Below, piece after piece: positions 6,749 through 10,935 of a DNA stretch of 10,935 nucleotides. Both the position numbers and the translations under genes were made by a program. Position 1 is the first letter of the stretch; every line of letters begins with the position of its first letter. Under the pieces are notes generated by a model that was given only the letters and a program-made list of their open reading frames with translations, ran no database searches and was not told the origin of the DNA. Source of the DNA: Oceanospirillaceae bacterium UBA2001 (lineage in GTDB: Bacteria; Pseudomonadota; Gammaproteobacteria; Pseudomonadales; Balneatricaceae); contig DDCR01000097.1 in assembly GCA_002335115.1 (NCBI GenBank), forward strand, positions 1 through 10,935, in the 5' to 3' direction.

Positions 6749-7510
6749 ATGCACAAACCAGCAGGCTATGAAGACATTTTTCCGCGACCACTGTCTGGTC
6801 ATCGTGTTAGCCTCCCACCACCGGCTTTGTTGCCCTCTAGGGTAGAGTTGGTAGGTCGTGAAGTGGTGTTAGAACCACAAAACGCGCTACTCCATGCTGA
6901 GCAACTCTATATTGCAAGTCATGAGTCACCAGAAGCCTTGGCCATTTGGGATTACCTCACCTATGGGCCATGGCCTAATGTGGATGCCTATAAAGAAGTA
7001 TTGCGCTCTCAATCTGCCAGCACTGACCCCATATTCTACGCTATCCGCTCAAAGCAATCGGGCAGGGCATGTGGTCAAGCGAGTTTTTTAGACAATAATG
7101 CGCAACATGGAGTGACCGAAATTGGACACATATGGTTCGCGCCAGAGTTGCAAAGAACACGGGCTGCAACTGAGGCCCTGTTTTTGATGTTAAGTCACGC
7201 TTTTGATGATTTGAATTATCGACGCATGCAGTGGCGCTGTAATTCACTCAACCAAAAATCTAGAACGGCGGCCAGACGTTTGGGGTTTAGGTTTGAGGGT
7301 GTTTTTTATAATCACTTCATTTTTAAAGGTAAAAACAGAGACACAGCTTGGTACTCTATTCTGGATACTGAGTGGCCAGAGGTACGTTCGATTATTGAGC
7401 ACTGGCTGGGGCATGACAATTTTGATGCAACAGGAAGTCCATTAACTTCGCTTGCCCAAAACATGCAGACCCGCACTAATCCAAAGCGCAACCCTGATGA
7501 CTTGAATTAG
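6749..7510 (+). CDS. GNAT family N-acetyltransferase (RimJ/RimL-like), substrate unknown
   Basis: A 253-residue acetyltransferase of the RimJ/RimL-like GNAT group (COG1670 type). An AAGGAG site seven bases before the ATG fixes the start. Residues about 1-30 are a proline-rich N-terminal extension. The GNAT domain (about 32-205) includes IWDYLTYGPW (66-75), strand 4 IGHIWFAPELQ (125-135), the acetyl-CoA-binding segment RTRAATEA (136-143), and motif B CNSLNQKSRTAARRLGF (164-180) followed by FEGVF and KGKNRDTAWYSILD. Where RimL-like enzymes usually read QGKGYATEA, this one has QRTRAATEA, with arginines in place of the glycines; from memory this is typical of a widespread subfamily rather than a defect. 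The target could be a small molecule or a protein N-terminus. It appears monocistronic, separated from aceK by 89 bp. Confidence 0.9.
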   Translation: MHKPAGYEDIFPRPLSGHRVSLPPPALLPSRVELVGREVVLEPQNALLHAEQLYIASHESPEALAIWDYLTYGPWPNVDAYKEVLRSQSASTDPIFYAIRSKQSGRACGQASFLDNNAQHGVTEIGHIWFAPELQRTRAATEALFLMLSHAFDDLNYRRMQWRCNSLNQKSRTAARRLGFRFEGVFYNHFIFKGKNRDTAWYSILDTEWPEVRSIIEHWLGHDNFDATGSPLTSLAQNMQTRTNPKRNPDDLN

Positions 7511-7565
7511 GTTTAATCTGGTTGTTGAATTGTCTATGCCACATCTTCGACCGATTAATGTGAGT

Positions 7566-7769
7566 TTAAGGATTGTCTTTTCTAAGTTGCACCTGGGCCA
7601 AGGCGTGTAACTTTTCTTCTTTGCTCATAATCATCCAGTTTCTCACCTCATTTTGATTGCGGTAACAGCCTTTACACACCAATTCGTCACTCTTAAATTG
7701 GCATACTTTGATGCAAGGCGAGGCAATACTGTGGTCAATGTTACGGCTTTGGCGAGGTCGGCGGCGCAT
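7566..7769 (-). CDS. Small DUF1289 cysteine-motif protein
   Basis: A 67-residue protein with the DUF1289 signature: SPCIKVC (Cys19, Cys23) followed by CKGC (Cys32, Cys35), then RNQNEVRNWMIMSKEEKLHAL. The four cysteines could bind a metal such as zinc or an iron-sulphur cluster, but I know of no proven function for the family. The N-terminus is basic (MRRRPRQSR). No strong Shine-Dalgarno precedes the ATG. It is convergent with the acetyltransferase gene, with a 55-bp gap, and divergent from the membrane-protein gene at 7890. Such proteins are often encoded as single small genes in Proteobacteria, so the lack of an operon is not surprising. Confidence 0.9.
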   Translation of the reverse strand: MRRRPRQSRNIDHSIASPCIKVCQFKSDELVCKGCYRNQNEVRNWMIMSKEEKLHALAQVQLRKDNP

Positions 7770-7844
7770 AATTGATGTCCGGCTAATAGTTAGTAAGTAA
7801 GGTGCTTATTATGGCCCTAGAAAGGCGCTTAGGAAAGACCTCTG

Positions 7845-7853
7845 TGTTAGAAT
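7845..7853 (+). promoter_or_regulatory. Candidate extended -10 promoter for the membrane protein-DMT pair
   Basis: TG-T-TAGAAT is an extended -10 element (TGn plus a -10 hexamer with five of six consensus bases) about 36 bp before the ATG at 7890. No good -35 lies 16-18 bp upstream, which is tolerable for extended -10 promoters. Confidence 0.35.
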
Positions 7854-7889
7854 GCGGGTTGATTTTATGGGCTTCAGGTTTATGGCATT

Positions 7890-8411
7890 ATGTTAGGTCG
7901 GATTGGTTTTTTCTGGGGTGCGATTGGGGTCGTTGGATTACTGCTAACCTCTGTGGTGCGCTTGTCTAATATTGCACTAGAGTTCCTACATTACCCCGCC
8001 CAAACTTGGCATTATGTGGTGTTATCCGTGTGGGTTGTGTTTATGGCTTACTCAGAGGGTTACAAAGGTTTTCAGCAGGCCTTTTCGCCTCGTGTTGCCG
8101 CTCGTTTGCTTTGGTTGCAAAACAACCCCAAGCCCTGGTTGGTGTTATTGGCACCTTTGTTCGCTATGGGTTTTGTCTATGCCTCCACCAAACGCACTCT
8201 TATTTCGTTTACTATTTTAATAATGGTGGCGGTATTTATTTTTATCGCCCTAAATTTGCCACAGCCTTGGCGTCCCATTTTAGACGCAGGCGTGGTGATT
8301 GGTTTGTTGTGGGGTGCTGTGGCCACAGGCTGGCAGATTTATGCCGTCATGCGCGCTGGAATGAGTCTAATTGATCCAGATCTACCCCGTTCAGCCCACT
8401 CACATGCATAG
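7890..8411 (+). CDS. Integral membrane protein, about five helices, function unknown
   Basis: A 173-residue hydrophobic protein with likely membrane helices at about residues 4-24, 38-55, 81-99, 103-122 and 132-154. Between helices two and three is a polar stretch, SEGYKGFQQAFSPRVAARLLW (55-75), whose dense charged and aromatic residues look conserved and cytoplasmic. I have the impression that similar hypothetical proteins occur in marine gammaproteobacteria, but I cannot assign a family. The C-terminal tail is short, polar and histidine-containing (RSAHSHA). The chosen ATG is the first start after an in-frame stop at 7860; its Shine-Dalgarno is weak. The stop codon overlaps the AGGA site used by the next gene, so the two should be translationally coupled, and a role linked to the transporter is possible though unproven. 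Confidence 0.8.
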   Translation: MLGRIGFFWGAIGVVGLLLTSVVRLSNIALEFLHYPAQTWHYVVLSVWVVFMAYSEGYKGFQQAFSPRVAARLLWLQNNPKPWLVLLAPLFAMGFVYASTKRTLISFTILIMVAVFIFIALNLPQPWRPILDAGVVIGLLWGAVATGWQIYAVMRAGMSLIDPDLPRSAHSHA

Positions 8412-8420
8412 GACACGATA

Positions 8421-9287
8421 ATGCGCGCTATACTTTGGATGTCTGGGGCTATTTTTTCCTTTTGTCTCATGGCCATTTCTGCACGAGAGCTAGACGGATT
8501 AATTGATAAATTTGAGTTACTGGCCATCCGCAGTATGGTGGGTTTAGTGCTACTAGTGATTATTATGAACGTGATCAAACGCCCCAGATTAATGTTCACC
8601 CAGCGCACGAAGACTCATGTTTGGCGTAACCTATTTCACTTTGTTGGCCAGTTTAGCTGGCTTGTTGGCATTGGCATTTTACCTTTAGCCGAAGTGTTTG
8701 CTATTGAATTTACTGTGCCTCTTTGGGTGTTAATTATTGCTGCTATATTTTTGGGTGAACGTATTACGGGTCGCAAGTTAGCCGCCGTGGCATTGGGTTT
8801 ACTCGGTGTGGCAATCATTGTTAAACCGGGTGTGGAGATACTAGATAGCGGTGCGATCATCATGCTCATTGCCGCCTTGTGCTTTGCTTTCACCTTTATC
8901 TTTAATAAGTCGTTATTACGCACTGAACATCCACTAACTGTGGTGTTTTATATGACCCTGATACAATTGCCACTAGGGGCATTAATGGCAGGCGCCGATT
9001 GGACCATGCCCGAACCTTGGATGTGGCCTTGGGTCATGGCGGTGGCCTTAACGGGCTTAGCCGCCCATTACTGTATCTCTAAATCCATGCAGCTGGCCGA
9101 TGTGAGTGTGGTCATTAGCCTGGACTTTTTGCGCCTGCCCATCATCGCCATTATTGGCGTGTTAATGTATGGCGAACCTTTTGATGTGGCGGTGATTGCA
9201 GGCGGGGCGCTGATGTTAGTGGCCAACCTGATCAACCACTGGCACCCCAAAAAGGACCTAGATGCCGACATCAAGACGATGCTTTAA
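8421..9287 (+). CDS. EamA/DMT-family membrane transporter
   Basis: A 288-residue inner-membrane protein of the drug/metabolite transporter superfamily. Two homologous EamA halves are visible, about residues 3-134 and 146-272, with roughly ten hydrophobic helices. Typical family elements include ELLAIRSMVG (32-41) in helix two, PLAEVFAIEFTVPLWV in the first half followed by IFLGERITGRKLAAVALGLLGV, and in the second half LADVSVVISLDFLRLPIIAIIGVLMYGE. The substrate cannot be told from sequence: family members move amino acids, nucleotide precursors, sugars and other metabolites, usually outward. AGGA at 8410-8413 overlaps the upstream stop and lies seven bases before this ATG, indicating coupled translation with the membrane gene before it. 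The last 17 bases overlap the end of the convergent methyltransferase gene. Confidence 0.93.
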   Translation: MRAILWMSGAIFSFCLMAISARELDGLIDKFELLAIRSMVGLVLLVIIMNVIKRPRLMFTQRTKTHVWRNLFHFVGQFSWLVGIGILPLAEVFAIEFTVPLWVLIIAAIFLGERITGRKLAAVALGLLGVAIIVKPGVEILDSGAIIMLIAALCFAFTFIFNKSLLRTEHPLTVVFYMTLIQLPLGALMAGADWTMPEPWMWPWVMAVALTGLAAHYCISKSMQLADVSVVISLDFLRLPIIAIIGVLMYGEPFDVAVIAGGALMLVANLINHWHPKKDLDADIKTML

Positions 9288-10083
9288 CTAATAAAGCGCT
9301 GACAATTTGCAACCGACCTTGCTGTAAGTTACGCAGCATATTAGCGCTCATCCTACCTGCCGTGGGACCCAGAGCAATATTGGGGGTGAAAGGTGGTGAA
9401 GGCGGCTGATTTCGTGCCTTATGCAACCATTCCAATGCGTCCATTGTGTTGTCTTCAAACTTAATTAGTTTAAAGCCGATTGCATGGGCTAGTTGCATAA
9501 AATCTGGCCAATGGCTCAAGTGGCTATGATCGTGTTGATCAGCCCAAGGGGTAGGGTAATCCACACTAGTTTGCGCACAGTCTTGTGCCAACATCACTTC
9601 GTGCAGCAACAAGCAGCCCTCCACTTGTAAAACTTTGTGCACAGCGGCCAATAAAACAGCCTTTTGGGCAATGTTCATGCTGGCGTGTTGGCTCACCACA
9701 AAGTCAAAACTATGCTCAGCAAAGGGCAGGGCCAAGCTGTTGCCCGCCACAAAGTGGCAATCAGATAGGCCAGGCAAGTGGCTATTAAGCAGCTGTGCCG
9801 CCTGAATATAATCGTTATTAAGGTCTAAACCAACCATAGAGCAGCCATGATTAACTACCAAATAACGGCTGGTGCCGCCCAAACCACAACCTATGTCTAA
9901 GCCACGTGTAGCGTTCAAGGGCAGCCATTGCGCCAGAGCCTTAGAAGCCTCAAGCCCCCCTAAATGCAGTTGATCAACACCTGCAAAATCAGACGCTTGC
10001 CAAGCTTTTGGCCCAGCTTTTTTTAGCAGGTTTGCCAATCTCTTAGTCAAGGGGTGATGATGTATGAGGGAGGTTGAGTTCAT
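9271..10083 (-). CDS. Class I SAM-dependent methyltransferase, substrate unknown
   Basis: A 270-residue methyltransferase with a Rossmann-like SAM-binding core. Motif I is LDIGCGLGG (62-70). An acidic residue after strand two, Asp87 in MVGLDLNN, should bind the SAM ribose. FVAGNSLALPF (111-121) and FDFVVSQHASMNI (127-138) cover the next strands, and the post-core segment is GCLLLHEVMLAQ (156-167). Before the core, DQLHLGGLEASKALAQWL (37-54) resembles the N-terminal element of small-molecule methyltransferases such as the UbiE and glycine/sarcosine/dimethylglycine groups. The end, NMLRNLQQGRLQIVSALLVK (248-267), fits the same group. I cannot name the acceptor. The Shine-Dalgarno is weak: the nearest AGG is about 12 bases from the ATG. 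The 3' end runs 17 bp into the transporter gene on the other strand. Confidence 0.9.
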   Translation of the reverse strand: MNSTSLIHHHPLTKRLANLLKKAGPKAWQASDFAGVDQLHLGGLEASKALAQWLPLNATRGLDIGCGLGGTSRYLVVNHGCSMVGLDLNNDYIQAAQLLNSHLPGLSDCHFVAGNSLALPFAEHSFDFVVSQHASMNIAQKAVLLAAVHKVLQVEGCLLLHEVMLAQDCAQTSVDYPTPWADQHDHSHLSHWPDFMQLAHAIGFKLIKFEDNTMDALEWLHKARNQPPSPPFTPNIALGPTAGRMSANMLRNLQQGRLQIVSALLVKASS

Positions 10084-10084
10084 T

Positions 10085-10310
10085 AGAGGGTTTGACCTTT
10101 CGAGGTTTAAGCCAAGTATTGAGCCATTGTTAGTCTTAAAATAACTTTAACACCCTTTAAATCTAACATTTAAGACACTGACTTGTTCGTTTTGAGGGCT
10201 CAAGGGTAGTGTAAGAGGTGTGATATTTGTTTAAAGATAAAGCAAGATTGGTAACGTTTGACAAGCTAAGGTACCCTCTCTACTGGGGACCAAAGCAAAT
10301 CAAACCCTCT
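10085..10310. repeat. Long-spaced 11-bp inverted repeat in the methyltransferase-trpA gap
   Basis: AGAGGGTTTGA at 10085-10095 recurs as its exact reverse complement at 10300-10310, about 200 bp apart. With one indel the match extends to ATTAGAGGGTTTGA against ATTAAGAGGGTTTGA. The interval between the arms is non-coding and AT-rich; it and the flanks show no target-site duplication and no transposase. The left arm abuts the methyltransferase start codon. Apart from this and the small hairpin at 10270-10291, the 288-bp gap (10084-10371) shows only a lone TTGACA at 10258-10263 without a good -10. Confidence 0.45.
10270..10291 (-). terminator. Weak candidate hairpin downstream of trpA
   Basis: GGTACCC and GGGGACC can pair with one mismatch around an 8-nt loop. 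On the minus strand this hairpin lies about 80 nt after the trpA stop, but it is followed by TTAGCTTGT rather than a clean T run. It may slow or end trpA transcription, but it is a poor intrinsic terminator. Confidence 0.2.
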
Positions 10311-10371
10311 TAATAAATTAAATCACCATGCCTATTTAACGGACGTCGGATGGTTATTGGGGTCAATCAAA

Positions 10372-10935
10372 TTACGCCATAAGGTCTTTAAAGAAGGTCT
10401 TCAGGCCAGCAGCGCCGGAGGCTTCCCATGTTTTTAAGGCGGCGGTGCCAATAATGGCTAGGTCAGCAGAGCCTCGCAAGACGTCAAGGTCGGCCTTACT
10501 ACTAATACCAAAGCCCACGCCAATGGGTACGCTGGTGTGTTGACGGCAACGTGTTACTAAATTGGTGACGTTGTCACCCATGTTAGTTTTAGAACCGGTT
10601 ACGCCTCTTCGAGCCACCACATACACCATGCCTCGGCTTGCAGCGCCTAATTGTGCTAAGCGCTTTTCACTACTGGTTGGCGTCATTAAAATGATGGGTT
10701 CAATGCCTGCGTCTGCCGATAAGCGGTGTAGGTTGTCTGATTCTTCTACCGGTAAATCAGGTAATATGTAACCCACCCCACCTGCCTCTTTGATGCGTTT
10801 GACGAATTCAGCTTCACCCATTTTGAAGGCAGTGTTGTAATAACCCATCATTAAGATTTTGAACGCAAAGCGCTCGCTTGCCAGTTTCATAAATTCAAAG
10901 CACTGATCTACCGTTGTGCCCGCCTTGAGGGACTG
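10372..10935 (-). CDS. trpA: Tryptophan synthase alpha subunit TrpA, 5' end cut by the window edge
   Basis: The alpha subunit cleaves indole-3-glycerol phosphate to indole and glyceraldehyde 3-phosphate, and passes indole to TrpB through the alpha2-beta2 tunnel. The frame is open to base 10935, giving 187 visible residues; about 80 N-terminal residues are missing, including the catalytic Glu and Asp (E. coli Glu49 and Asp60). Visible landmarks are DQCFEFM (10-16), LPDLPVEES (58-66), the mobile loop six segment RRGVTGSKTNM (109-119) with the conserved GVTG threonine, and the phosphate-binding GFGISS (141-146) and IIGTAALK (161-168). The protein ends FFKDLMA. The variant MMGYYNTAFKMG differs from the enteric sequence at that place, suggesting a different TrpA branch. 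The upstream neighbour, probably trpB, lies outside the window, and no other trp gene follows, so trpA appears to be last in its operon. Confidence 0.94.
   Translation of the reverse strand, partial: QSLKAGTTVDQCFEFMKLASERFAFKILMMGYYNTAFKMGEAEFVKRIKEAGGVGYILPDLPVEESDNLHRLSADAGIEPIILMTPTSSEKRLAQLGAASRGMVYVVARRGVTGSKTNMGDNVTNLVTRCRQHTSVPIGVGFGISSKADLDVLRGSADLAIIGTAALKTWEASGAAGLKTFFKDLMA

Noticed and set aside
1..10935. A possible defence, secretion or biosynthetic gene cluster.
   Set aside because: The genes are mostly housekeeping or single metabolic genes in mixed orientations, and no nuclease, toxin, phage, transposase or assembly-line gene is present.

Overview
The window looks like chromosomal DNA from a free-living, probably marine, gammaproteobacterium. 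It is moderately AT-rich by eye, Shine-Dalgarno sites are ordinary, and several protein families are typical of that class: DbpA, YjdM/PhnA, YigZ, TcdA, AceK and a DUF1289 protein. The genus cannot be fixed from the sequence alone. There is no phage, integrase, transposase, CRISPR array, toxin-antitoxin pair or rRNA/tRNA gene, so this is mainly a housekeeping region.

Layout, left to right. (1) A rightward block: the 3' part of dbpA (rRNA-dependent DEAD-box helicase), a four-helix membrane protein of unknown role one base downstream, the small zinc-ribbon protein YjdM, and an alpha/beta hydrolase. (2) A 104-bp gap between the converging hydrolase and yigZ, holding five units of a 14-bp tandem repeat. 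(3) yigZ (leftward) diverging from a tcdA-aceK pair (rightward), with a dyad-symmetric candidate promoter between them. TcdA makes the cyclic t6A base at position 37 of certain tRNAs; AceK is the isocitrate dehydrogenase kinase/phosphatase that sets carbon flow between the TCA cycle and the glyoxylate shunt. (4) A GNAT acetyltransferase with its own strong ribosome binding site, converging on a small DUF1289 protein. (5) A second rightward pair: an unknown five-helix membrane protein translationally coupled to an EamA/DMT-family transporter. (6) Leftward genes to the end: a class I SAM-dependent methyltransferase whose 3' end overlaps the transporter gene, a 288-bp gap with inverted repeats, and trpA (tryptophan synthase alpha subunit), cut by the right edge.

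Most neighbours have no evident shared pathway. The only convincing transcription units are dbpA plus the membrane gene, tcdA-aceK, and the membrane protein plus DMT transporter. I found no clearly new multi-gene system. The observations most worth checking are the 14-bp tandem repeat, the placement of aceK behind tcdA instead of behind aceBA, and the two unrecognised membrane proteins coupled to better-known genes.
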